Part shown: piece after piece, positions 36,888 through 47,065 of the stretch
How positions within the stretch are numbered: position 1 is the stretch's first letter
How the letters are laid out: each line of letters starts with the position of its first letter
Assembly (NCBI GenBank): GCA_000827495.1
Contig: KN817523.1
Coordinates: 6,261 to 70,260, forward strand
Reading direction: 5' to 3'
DNA length: 64,000 nucleotides
From: Hypholoma sublateritium FD-334 SS-4
Lineage: Eukaryota; Basidiomycota; Agaricomycetes; Agaricales; Strophariaceae
Translations under genes and position numbers: made by a program
The notes under the pieces: generated by a model
The model's database searches: none
The model's input: the letters and a program-made list of their open reading frames with translations, nothing else
Told to the model about the DNA's origin: nothing

Positions 36888-38878
36888 TCAAATCGGAGCT
36901 GGGAGAGGGAACGCCATGTTGCCCTCCGCAATATCGGTGTCAACTGGGGGCCCCAACGGTACGACATCTTCATCCGTCGGTGGAGCGTTATCTGTTTCCT
37001 TTATCTGTAGCTTAGAATGCTCGTGCGGAATCCCAATAGCCGGGTTATGTATTGCCGTGTCAACTGTTTCATCCGCGAGGACAGCATTGGTACCTATGCT
37101 GTCAATAGTCTGTTCGGTGGATTGTTCAGGTTCGCCAGCGGCCGTGTCTTGGCTGCCTTGGGCTTCATCAGTTCTGCCATCTTGAACTTCATCGCTCTTC
37201 CCATCTTGGGTTCCTTCTTCCTCGCTCTCCGAATCCACCGGTTCAGCATCGTCCGTTGTATCCATCGCTGCGCTCCCAAACACCTTTTGGAAATCGCGCA
37301 CAGTAGGCGCATCAAGGATAGCGAAAACAACACTCTCAAACACATTGTAGAATTTTCCGCTGGGCTTCCCTAGCAGGTCAAGGAAAATTTCTGCAACGGT
37401 TTCAACGTTGTTTTGGAATACACCAGTACCGAAGGATCCGAGTACGAGATGGTGTGCGTCGCGTTTGTGGAATACATAGAGCAGCCGGCCAATTCGTTCG
37501 CGCATTTCTTTATTGATTTCTATTTCTGCGAGATCTAGAAGGGAAGATAATGAGGGTACCTCTGGCGAAGGTGTTCTGGGAAGAGGTATTTCGGCAGGGT
37601 TGGGGGCAGGCGTTGGGTCAACAATGGGATCTTCTGCTGGAATAAACGGATCTTCCCCGGAAGAACCTTCTTGTTGTACTCCTTGCTGAGGGCTGGTCTG
37701 TAACGTATCCGTTTCTTCATCTCTTTCTTCGCGAGGCTGCGGTTCCATTGACACGTCGGTCGTTTCGTTAAGATCGGGATCATCGACATCCATCTTTTCT
37801 GATTGAGAATCAGTATTCGCTTCGTTTTTCTTCTTTTCCTTTTCCTCTACAACCTTTTTCTTGCGCTCTTCTGCCTTCCGCCTAATTTCAGCAGCGCGGG
37901 CTCTCTCCTCTGCCATCGTCTTTCGTCTTTGTTCTTCTCTTTGGCGTCTTCGTTCTTCTTCCCTTTGGCGTCTTCGCTCGGCCTCCCTTGACCTTGCTGC
38001 CTCTGCTGCCCTGACTCTCGCGCGTAAGTGGCGCATGTCTTCTTCCCATTTAATTTTCTTTCGAATTTCTCCTGCATTGACAGCGGCAGAAGTAAGGATG
38101 TCCACCTCGATGGGCTTCTTCCACTCCCCATTGTCGTTGCGGATAAGGATGACATTGGGCGAATAGACCATGGCGTGAGTGTAGTAAGGGTTATCAGGGT
38201 CATCAATGTAGTGGCCGTAGAATTGGGTGGCAACGTCAGTGGTCAGGGAAGGGTATAGCGTGGACGAGCGCGCGATGGACTCCTCCTGCAGATTTCCAAC
38301 TTTCCGTCAGTTCAAATACGCGGAGGGGAGGATTACAGAGCACGCGCCTGAGCTTGCGACCCGTTGATGAACCCGCCCCCGGGCTTCTTCGCAGATGCGA
38401 AGTTAAGGACACCGATCCGCCTGTCCGTCACCTCCGGGTGGTCCTCCAACCGATCGTGGAGCACCCGCGCGCCAACGAGCGTGGAGTAGTGCTTGATCGT
38501 GATGTGCGTCTGACGCGGCGCGGGAAGGACCGACAGCTCCGCTATCTCCCAACCTGCGATCTCTGCGTCGTCCGGCGCGAGGTACTCCGTGAACTCGTTG
38601 GTGTCGCTGATCTTCGCCGCGAGGTCGTACTTAGCCTTCGTACCTGGTGGCGTGTAGAAACCAACGTCAAGTGTCCTCAGCGTGATATCAGCGAAGTCGC
38701 GCAGGTCGTCGCGGGACAGTTTGTGTGATTGGGAGCGCGACCGGCCTCGGGGCGCGTGGTATGTGCCCCGCTGGTGACGAGACTGTGAGGCATCGACCGC
38801 ATATCGTGCTGGCCGCGGTTTGAGAACACCGAGCCACCGGTCCAGAGTACTGTCTTGCTTAGAACTAGAAGAAGTCAT
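36888..38878 (-). CDS. Microbial-type PARG (TIGR02452) with long coiled-coil insert
   Basis: Two exons (38878-38348, 38285-36888) give 642 residues. The catalytic macrodomain-like unit has IGVLNFASAKKPGGGFINGSQAQ then EESIARSSTLYPSL, the GGG-x-QEE signature of poly(ADP-ribose) glycohydrolases. VYSPNVILIRNDNGEW, VDILTSAAVNAGEIRKK and LVLGSFGTGVFQNN follow. Between the two last blocks, about residues 258-433, sits an insert of about 175 residues. It begins as an Arg/Glu-rich coiled coil (EERRRQREEQRRK) and becomes acidic and Pro/Ser-rich. The downstream paralogue lacks this insert. The intron (38347-38286) has a GC donor and falls inside the QAQEE motif, where the paralogue is uninterrupted; this fixes the splice exactly. 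A long acidic tail ends the protein. It probably removes or binds ADP-ribose chains. Confidence 0.88.
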
Positions 38879-39447
38879 TGAGGATCAGAGCAATGCAAGC
38901 AATCAAAAGGCTAAGCAGTTGCGGCCACCTCGAGCAAGATGCAACTTACGGAGCCATTATTGTTTCCGGTTTGTCGGAGTGTTTCCTGGCTCTTCCTCCT
39001 CAGAAATATGGTACGATATGTAATGACGGACAGAAGGATGCGATTAGGGACGATGACTCAACTGACAGACATGGTCAGCCTTGAGGATGCCGAAGTTGAA
39101 CCGTTCCGACTTTAACACAGGAGGAAGGACCTCGGACACCCTGTTAGCGCCCATCTAATATTGATCTTGCTGAGGCCAAGCTGGTGGCATAACCCAAAGA
39201 AAGGATAATAAAAGTACAAGAAATATAGTAAGTACTTCAACATGGTAGTTATGTAACAGTGCGCTGATTATAGAAAGCAGGAAGTGCATAATTGTTGGCT
39301 ACATAGGGGATCGAAAGCAAGGTCAAGGATAAAAGAAATACGAGAAGCGACTTGGAAGCTGAAGACGACCGTGAAGACCAAGAAATGCAAATCCCATAGC
39401 TAACGCTTAGATTTGCCACATGGATCCATGTCCGCCGGGAGTTGGGT
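38879..39447. other. Spacer between the tandem PARG genes
   Basis: This 569-bp stretch separates two genes in the same orientation, so it holds the promoter of the left one and the 3' region of the right one. No gene seen. Confidence 0.4.
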
Positions 39448-40992
39448 TCATCCAAGGAAACCCAAAGAAAACTTACGCCGTGTTTCCTGGTCCGGTATCG
39501 CAAACGCAACGTGATCGAAAGAATGCGCGAACGGGGCGCCCGGCGCGTACAGGAGCTCCCGCCACAGCTGCGCCATCGACTGCACGTCGTTCTGGAACAC
39601 CCCCGTCCCGAAGCTGCCGAGCACGAGCTGCCGCGCGCCCTTGCGCTCGAACAGCGCAAGTATGCGACCCATGCGCTCCTTCATGACCAGGCGTATGTCG
39701 TATTCGGCGTCGGCCGGGTTTTGCCGGAGGGTGTACTTGCGCACGTCGCCTGCGTTCACCGCAGCGCAGGTGAGGACATCCACCTTAGTAAAATTGCGTG
39801 TCCACTCGCCGTTGTCGTCCCGCAGGATGTAGATAGCCGGGGAATATATCATGGAGTGAGTATAGAACCCGGCTTTCTCGTCCCGCGCGTGCAAGGCATA
39901 AAATGGCCGCGCGGTCGACGTGGTTAGGGAGACGTAGAGGGTGGATGAACGCGCGATCGACTCTTCCTGTGCTTGGGCGCCGTTCAAAAATCCACCGCCG
40001 GGCGTTGTAGCAGACGCGAAGTTCAAGATGCCGATTCTTAGATTCCGGTGATGCGAGTAGAGGGATTGTGCCGCCTGCAGCGTAGTGAGAGGAAGAATGT
40101 TGATCTCTACGGGAACTGCATTATGCCTTTTGCGCGTTGAGGATCGCCAATTTACCAGCTGTGGTGCGTCTTCAAGAAAAAGGCAGGTGTTCTTTTGAGT
40201 GCTACTAACGTCTACAATCCCACTGTTGATCGCTGCGATAGTCGTGTCCGCAATGTTCCTCAACACAGGGTTTCGGTGGCGGGAACTTGCTCTAGACTGC
40301 TCACGAGGGTTTCGGCTGTGGTCTCGGTGGTGAACATTCGTCCTTTCTACAGACTCCTCGCGCACAGCTCTAGTAGCATCACGGCGGTGGAAATTCGTCC
40401 TTTCTGTAGATTGCCCGCGTGGGGCTTGGCTCTGATCACGATTATGACAATTCGTCCGCTCCACAGACGTTGCGCGGGAAGAGCTGCGCTGGTCGCGATT
40501 GTGCATGTTCGATCCATCCGCTGACTGCTCGAGTCGGGCGCGGCTCTGGTCGCGATGTCCTTCCCAGTGTGAGAAAGTGCCACCTTGAGGCCGCACCGAT
40601 TGTGCACCAGGGTCACTTAGTGGTTGCTGGATCGAGTTTTGGCGGGGGCGTTGATATGGTTCTGCACTGGATGGACGTGAAGGAATCTGTGCGGGGCGAT
40701 ACCACGATCGTTGGGCATATGCCCTCGTGAATGGAGAGTCGTTGGAGTGGAGTAAACGATCTTCATTGCGAGAAGTCGGTCTAGACCTGTCGAGTGATGA
40801 TTCGCGCCGAGGCTGAACTAGCTGTGGAGGAGATTCCTGATATGGTGGTGGGGCGTCCTGCGCCTGTAGAGGAATGCGACGTAGTCGTCGAGACGGAGGA
40901 TGTTCGTTAGGGATCACTGTTGGGATGACGGGACCTTCGTCTTGCCGAAACGGAGGTAAAATCGTGGAGGTAAACCGATTCAAATGTGTCAT
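39448..40992 (-). CDS. Microbial-type PARG (TIGR02452), second copy
   Basis: A single exon encodes 514 residues. The first 250 are disordered, Arg/Ser/Pro/Gln-rich and include four to five 19-residue repeats with ERTNxHxRDxS. The catalytic part follows: LRNIADTTIAAINSGIV, IGILNFASATTPGGGFLNGAQAQEESIARSS, YTHSMIYSPAIYILRDDNGEW, VDVLTCAAVNAGDVRKY and LVLGSFGTGVFQND. The GGG and QEE residues needed for catalysis in PARGs are present. A GTAAGT near 39474 could be read as a donor. The unspliced end (ETRRKFSLGF) aligns with the end of the neighbour's domain, so I kept it unspliced. It is a tandem duplicate of the upstream-numbered gene, with strongly different N-termini. Confidence 0.88.
   Translation of the reverse strand: MTHLNRFTSTILPPFRQDEGPVIPTVIPNEHPPSRRLRRIPLQAQDAPPPYQESPPQLVQPRRESSLDRSRPTSRNEDRLLHSNDSPFTRAYAQRSWYRPAQIPSRPSSAEPYQRPRQNSIQQPLSDPGAQSVRPQGGTFSHWEGHRDQSRARLEQSADGSNMHNRDQRSSSRATSVERTNCHNRDQSQAPRGQSTERTNFHRRDATRAVREESVERTNVHHRDHSRNPREQSRASSRHRNPVLRNIADTTIAAINSGIVDVSSTQKNTCLFLEDAPQLVNWRSSTRKRHNAVPVEINILPLTTLQAAQSLYSHHRNLRIGILNFASATTPGGGFLNGAQAQEESIARSSTLYVSLTTSTARPFYALHARDEKAGFYTHSMIYSPAIYILRDDNGEWTRNFTKVDVLTCAAVNAGDVRKYTLRQNPADAEYDIRLVMKERMGRILALFERKGARQLVLGSFGTGVFQNDVQSMAQLWRELLYAPGAPFAHSFDHVAFAIPDQETRRKFSLGFLG
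40273..40557 (-). repeat. 57-bp coding minisatellite in the second PARG gene
   Basis: Units start near 40273, 40330, 40387, 40444 and 40501, each 57 bp and so 19 codons. The encoded consensus is about ERTNxHxRDxSxxPREQS. Because the unit length is a multiple of three, copy-number changes keep the frame. Confidence 0.7.
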
Positions 40993-41796
40993 CGCAGCAG
41001 ACCCTAAGTCAGTAAAAAAGGCTAAATATTTCGGAATGATTGACTGTCGTTAGGTTTTGGTAAAGCAGCTCAGGCAGGGCCGATCCAAGATGAATTCCGT
41101 TAAAAGTGACCTTTAGGTTCCTTTGAATAGCGATGATGTCAGCGCAGGATAAGCTTAGGCAAAGTTGAGGCAAAGCTTCGGATAAGGCTAGAGGATACTT
41201 ATTTAAAAAGTCAACGGGAGATGAGCGGGAATTTAAGTACCGATTTCCGCACACTTGGTATTCGCTGCTGCCTAGATTCTGGTGACGGTATGTAGATGGC
41301 TTTTGGGCGACTCCAGACCTGATCAGTTCCGAACTAGCGCGCAGTCAGTGGCAAGTCAGTGGCAGGCTGCAGCAAGTCCACCTGTTGGCGCCCAATGTAC
41401 ACTCTACGGCAACATCCGGCTGGAAACGTGATGCCCGGCGCGTACTTAATGGACGCGACGCGACTTGGACGCGACGGTGCTAGCACGTCGATCCGATAAC
41501 ACAGTTGCTCCGCTTTTCAGACACCATTTGGAATACTTATATACTCTCGCTTGGAATTGGTTTGGAATGGTTCAGAGGACTCATGTACCTGTGGCATAGA
41601 TTAGACAGTGCGTGGGAGTAGATTAGGCTGCCGGGGCGGCTTGTGCGCGTGCCACTTTGCTGCCGCCATGTTTATGAACCACGTTTTACTGGTGCTTGAC
41701 TAGTACTTGACCGCAGTACCCAGTGCAGTGCCCTCTTCAGGCATATAATTGAAAGCAATCCCATCACCAATTGCGCAACTCTCTTCCACTCCTACC
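40993..41796. promoter_or_regulatory. Divergent spacer, PARG / F-box genes
   Basis: This 804-bp stretch holds both promoters. An AT-rich CATATAATT lies at about 41742-41750, some 50 bp before the F-box start codon, and may be its TATA element. Two very short direct repeats are visible (CAGTGGCAAGT/CAGTGGCAGG near 41345; GGACGCGAC units near 41452-41475). Confidence 0.4.
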
Positions 41797-44431
41797 ATGA
41801 GCTCCAGACAATCCATTTGTACAGCAATTGGTACTACGAACCGTGACGGCACTCTACACGAGGAGTCGAAATCCGAGCATCATATGAACGACTATGAACT
41901 CATTTCGGTGGGCCCGAGCACAGACAGTCCTCCAGCAGAGCAGATACCACAAGTAAAGAAAAGAAAGGCTTCTACAAAGGCCAAGCAAGGTGGGAAAACT
42001 GCGCACAAGAAATACCGAGGGATTCGCGGAAAGCTCGAGGGCATGAATGAGATGCCGTTGGACATATGGCACGAGGTTTGCCCAGGCTGTCCGTATTTTT
42101 CTCGCCGCTTTCTTAGAGACACCTACAGATTTTCATGGAGCTACATCCAATTGATCTTGTTCATCTCTCGCGAACGTCTAAAGCCTTGCGAAGGCACCTC
42201 ATGTCTCGGTCCTCGATAACCGTCTGGAAAGCTGCTCGGGCGTCTGTCATTCCTCCTATGCCGGAATGTCCGGACGACTTCTCTGAACCTGCATACGCGG
42301 ATCTGGCTTTCGGGAAAGCTTGTCATGTACGTCTCGCAAAGGTTTAGCTGATTTTTGTGAATTCTCATGGTTCAACTGAAACAGTATTGCCTGAAAAAAA
42401 CTGGCGTTATAAATCGCGTCTGGTACGCTCGGAGACGTATATGCAATAACTGTCTTCCTGACAAGTAAGCCGTCTTGTTTGTCTCATTGTAATCCAGGAG
42501 TGGGATGGATTCATTGGACCGTCCGCTGCATCATTTTACAGGTGTAGGCGGTTTTGCAATACGCCTCCATCTGTTCAGATATTATTCGGGAACATGAACA
42601 TCAACGACTTTCTGCCAAGCGTTAAAATTGATATGGCGCCAAAATACAGCAGGCGCAGTCAGTGTGCTTCGATCCGAGGATGCTGTTATGCTAATATGAT
42701 CTGCAGGGAACGAACATATATTTCTTTTCATTGAATATTTTGCTTTGTGGGAGAAACTGGCGAATAGTATGGCTACTGTTGATGAACGCAGTCTATGGCT
42801 GGAAAGGAAACAAACAGCAGCAAGACAAGTACGTTACATATATAATTATTAGATCCTAAAGATAACCTCTTATATCGTATGTAGCATAGTGATCTTTGCG
42901 AGGCCTGGGAGGCAGAGTACCTGGATTATAAAACAGATCTCGCTTTTCAACTGGTTGAAAGTCGAAGGACCATGTAAGTAGTTCACCGGTTCGCCATAAG
43001 TCGGCCATGTCTAAAACATACCGGCTCTGTGTAGGATCGCGGAACGCGTGATCGCACTTGGGTGGTCTGAAGAAGCTGGGAAGATGCAGTATCCTAATGT
43101 CCGTTTTCAGTATCGTCGAGATATTGACAAGATGTGTCGTAAAGAATTAACTGAGCAAAGTAAGCCTTTCACCTTTCCGAATATTCCATTTGCATGTTAA
43201 CGACGTTTCTGGAAGTGATAACCAAATTAGAACCGTCGATCAATGAATATATGGAAGAAGTCAAACACCAGCGTTTGGAAAAAGAGCGCAAAGGCCTACT
43301 TACGGAGCGCCTTATCCTTTTGAAAAAGGCATACACCCATTTCACTTCGAGTGTTCCTATCCTCAATACGGACCTAATCGCCACCGCCGCGGAGATGTAC
43401 ATGGAGCCCTGCATCCGAGATATTATCGGCAACCTACCGAAAAATAAATCTCTGACGAAAGGCGACTTGCTTGGTAAACTTGCTGCAATCTTCCATGACG
43501 CCAATGAGCGGGTGCGGAGAAGAATTGACAACGAACTCCTCAAGCATGCCATCAATGCATATAAGACAGCTGGAGGCGACTTCATCAACCCAACCACAGT
43601 CTTTAACCTGGCGACCACACTCTTCCAATGCAACTCCATATTTTGTTCCCAGTATTATTGGTATGACGCGATTGTGGCTCACAAATGTACGAGATCAAAC
43701 GCATTCCCGAAATCGTTGAAAGATGCGGACATCATCGCAGATTGCCTCGGTCCCGACAAACATCGCTCTCATGAAAATATCACGGTCGACGTCGACGGTA
43801 TAGTAATTGCCAGACATCTTATCAGGCTCTGTGGACTAGACCCGTTAGACATGACTAGGACAACGATGGATAACATCAACCCCATTTTTGAGTGTCTGCT
43901 ATGCAATGACGCAGCCAATGGCCGGGCCACGATGACATGGTCTCGCGCGGTTAGCCTTTCCCTATCTAATTTCACATAAATAATTGATAGTTAAATTATA
44001 GGTGAGGCACTGGCTTGAAAATCATCGTCTTTCCGTCAAAATTGAGGTCATCGCCGATACTATGGTGCTCGTGAATTATGATGAAGCAAATGTAGCACGG
44101 GCGCGAATTGCAGAGCAAGAATCTCGCAAATGGGCCCGGGAAATCGGATGCAATTTGGTCTGTGCACATTGTGGCCAAGGGAGCGATGATGGCAGGAGAT
44201 CGCTTGTGAATCATGTGCTGGCAGAGTATGTCTAGCCTCATTCTCCTCGTTGGTTTTTGGCACTGACGACGATTTAGACGTGGAGTAAACCCTATTTTAT
44301 TCAGAGATCTAGTCCCTGATCCCAGCAAAGATCATACGCCGGCTCTTTTTTACATGTGGCCCCCTCGCAGTGAAGTACCCAGGGAGCCTGTCGACAAGAC
44401 GAATGCATTTACTTCTTTCTGGCCCTGCTAA
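41797..44431 (+). CDS. F-box domain protein
   Basis: About ten exons join in frame from ATG at 41797 to TAA at 44429-44431. After a basic lead the F-box reads MPLDIWHE, then IFMELHPIDLVHLSRTSKALRRHLMSRSS across the first junction. This is followed by the cysteine cluster CHYCLKKTGVINRVWYARRRICNNC. The rest is a long helical region (EYFALWEKLANSM; DLCEAWEAEYLDYK; IAERVIALGWSEEAGKM) typical of expanded Agaricomycete F-box families. A zinc-finger-like end CAHCGQGSDDGRRSLVNHVLAE comes last. It probably serves as an SCF ubiquitin-ligase receptor; the substrate is unknown. The exon boundary near 43140-43220 is the least certain. Confidence 0.85.
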
Positions 44432-44803
44432 AATCTTCCTGTATATCTGTACTCCGAGTCTTGTCACGACGAATTCCAAACACGATCGCTGCGCCAACTT
44501 CGAAAATCCCTATGTAACGTCGCATCCATTGTTTATCTTCAACAGTCCAACCAAGGTTTTTGCTGGTGGTAGGCTGTATCCTATGGCCCATGTACGCGTT
44601 TCCGAATACCAATTACATGTACTGCATATATTTAATTATTCTAATCTCCATGACTTGGGCTTTGTTAACGAAGACCGGCACATCCTGGAGGGCAGATCTG
44701 CGGAACACGATAGAATGGTCCTCGAGGGACCCAATATCTATTTGGCCATGCTTAAAGCAATACGATGTTTGTAAATACATACCAATGAAGACTGTTCACT
44801 CTT
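44432..44803. other. Convergent spacer, F-box / HET genes
   Basis: Both genes end here. A plus-strand open frame overlapping 44370-44774 has no motif and was not accepted. Nothing else is seen. Confidence 0.4.
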
Positions 44804-47065
44804 TCACAGATGGAGAGTTATAAGCTGCACTCCATGCCTTGCGAGGTTTTGTCTTGCGATCAGTTTTACATGTTCATCAAATGTGAGCCCAGCGAATACA
44901 CTGCCAGAAGCGTCCAGAATTTTAACGTTGTCGTAAGGCCGTACAGTGCCTGGTTTGATCTGACCGCAGTCCAGTGGAACAAAAAGGCAATTTCGAGGAA
45001 GTAGAATGTTGTCGTCAATGGCGCCAAAATTCAAAACCCCAAGGGTTGCCACCAAGGGAACTCCTGATGTATCGCTCTCTCCTCCTGTTGTCAGGCCATT
45101 GACGTAGATTCTTTTGTCCAGGACACTGTAATGCATATATGCCGCGGAAAGAGACATTTGAATGCTTCCACACAGATCGCCCACAGGGACACATTGTGCG
45201 TCGAACCTGTCCACCTTCAGGGCGTGTACCAGTAAGAGTGGTATACGAACGCCCAAATGTGTCAGGACTATTGGCTCTGAAGGCGGCTGCCATTGGCTCT
45301 GCTGCAATTTACCTTCGAAATCAGGGGTATATATCGTGGTCGAACGGATGCGATAATTGTCGATTGTCGCTGGAATGATTTTCCTGGACGGATAATAACC
45401 ATGATTAAAGATGTCCAGGACATCCTTCTTCGTGCTGAGCATCTCTCGAACAAGGCGGAAAAATGCGTGCTCTGTCCCTTCGCCATATGCAACCGAGATG
45501 TCGACGCCAAGTAGCCCCATCAGCGAGTATGCCATGTCTTCCTCGCGTGTAACTTGACGTTTAGCGGCCAACTGAAGTCTGCGAGAAATTGGTATCCTGT
45601 CTGTCTCGCCACGCCTGCATGCCTCCAGCTCTGCTCTTGTTATAGTAGACGCCGACTCGATGGCTGATTGAATTGCCTCGTCAGTGCTACTTCCTAGATA
45701 TTCCCAATTTCCGTTGTAGAAGTAATTGTCGCGAGGAGCCAAAAGTTCTTGCAGCGTCCAGCCACGAGTAAACCAAGAGTCATCTTTCATCCCAGAAAGG
45801 TCCCAACTTTGTGACAAAAAGGAAATACAAACGTGGGCGCCGCGGTACCATTTGTACATAGATCGGATGGACTCGTCGAGCTCGCTGCTGCTGTCCTTAT
45901 TGATGCAGACGTTGTCCATCCATCCAAACCCGACGCCGTGAGCTTGGGCAGCGACCGCGCAAAAATAAGCAACTTTTCTGTAGCCGGCTGGATATCTTTC
46001 GCGTGTGTTCCATCCCTGGTAAATAACGTCGCCCGGTACATCGCGAATCCAGGTGTGAGATAGAATGGCGTATCTGGAGTGGCGCTCTACAAGTTCAGTG
46101 ATTATTTTCTTCTCCCTTGCGGTACGCTCAAAGTAGCCCGACAGTGCATTAGGGACGAGCGGGTTTCCGGACAAACCGACAATTTCCTTCCAAGCGGCCT
46201 GAAATTGTGGTTGCATCGCCTCGGCGCAAACTTTCTGTAGAACGTGACTATATATTTCGGTGCGGTCGATGTGCTGCAGATCTGAGCCTGTCGAGTCGAA
46301 GGCTAATACTCGGATCGGCATTTTATTGAAGACGTGCACACGAAGAGTATTGTTGATTAAGGTTTTGAGGCCTCCATATGCAATAAGCTGCAGTTATCGA
46401 GTTAGCATCATACTGCCAGTGAGGCACTTTCCACGTACTTCGTCGTCGTTTTGTGTCTTTAAATCTTCTGGTTCTGGAGCGTCCGGGTCATCGAATGAGG
46501 ACAGAATTTGGGTGTGCAAATATGCACCAACCTTCAGGTAGAGATGGTTTGGGTGGTGTAGAGGCTGAATTTTGTGCCTGCTCTTGAGCCAGATCTCATA
46601 TGAAGATATCAGCACGGAACGATAACCAACAGAAACCAGGATTCAGGATCCTGGATTTATACCTTTCCCTTGAACGTCAACAGATTGATGACGTTCAGTG
46701 GATGTCACAAATTGTGCGAGTGCATTGAGTAGATTTTGCCCCTCTGAATGCGTTCCAGGCTGCGGTTGGGATCTACCCACTGCATGTTTTGTAAGAAGCG
46801 AGATAAAAACAAGGACACTTAATCGAATCAAATATACCTACCGCATTCAGAGCTTGAATTTGGGCCTGAAAAAATATGAGGACTCGATATTGTAGAATGG
46901 TGGAATACTGGTTGCCTGACCCGAAGCAAGGTCGGATTGTACGACTCGTTGGATGAAGCCTATAAGCGCTTTGAGAAATTCTTGTCCCTGTGCGCTGGTG
47001 ACTATTTCATGCAAATTCCGGCCACAGCAGACGTCAGATGGGCGAGCAATCCAGATGAAAATCAT
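44804..47065 (-). CDS. HET domain protein (heterokaryon-incompatibility type)
   Basis: The last exon (to about 46381) is a long open frame. It contains the HET domain: SRYAILSHTWIRD, VGFGWMDNVCINKDSSSELDESIRSMYKWY, WFTRGWTLQELLAPRDNYFYNG and EEDMAYSLMGLLGVDISVAYGEG. The domain was first described in proteins that trigger cell death on fusion of unlike fungi. The junction at 46442/46381 gives DDELIAYGGLKTLINNTLRVHVFNKMPIRVLAFD. Upstream exons are less certain. They encode helical segments (GQEFLKALIGFIQRVV; GQNLLNALAQFVTSTE) and a proline-rich linker. Translation may start at 47065 or from a separate exon beginning at 47200. Bases 46468-46531 can be read either as coding sequence in another frame or as a 64-bp intron. 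Confidence 0.8.

Noticed and set aside
39448..39480. GTAAGT near the end of the second PARG gene as a splice donor
   Set aside because: The unspliced C-terminus aligns with the end of the paralogue's domain, and no conserved downstream exon is visible.
44370..44774. 134-codon plus-strand frame after the F-box gene
   Set aside because: It overlaps the last F-box exon in another frame and has no motif; the F-box frame stops cleanly at 44431.
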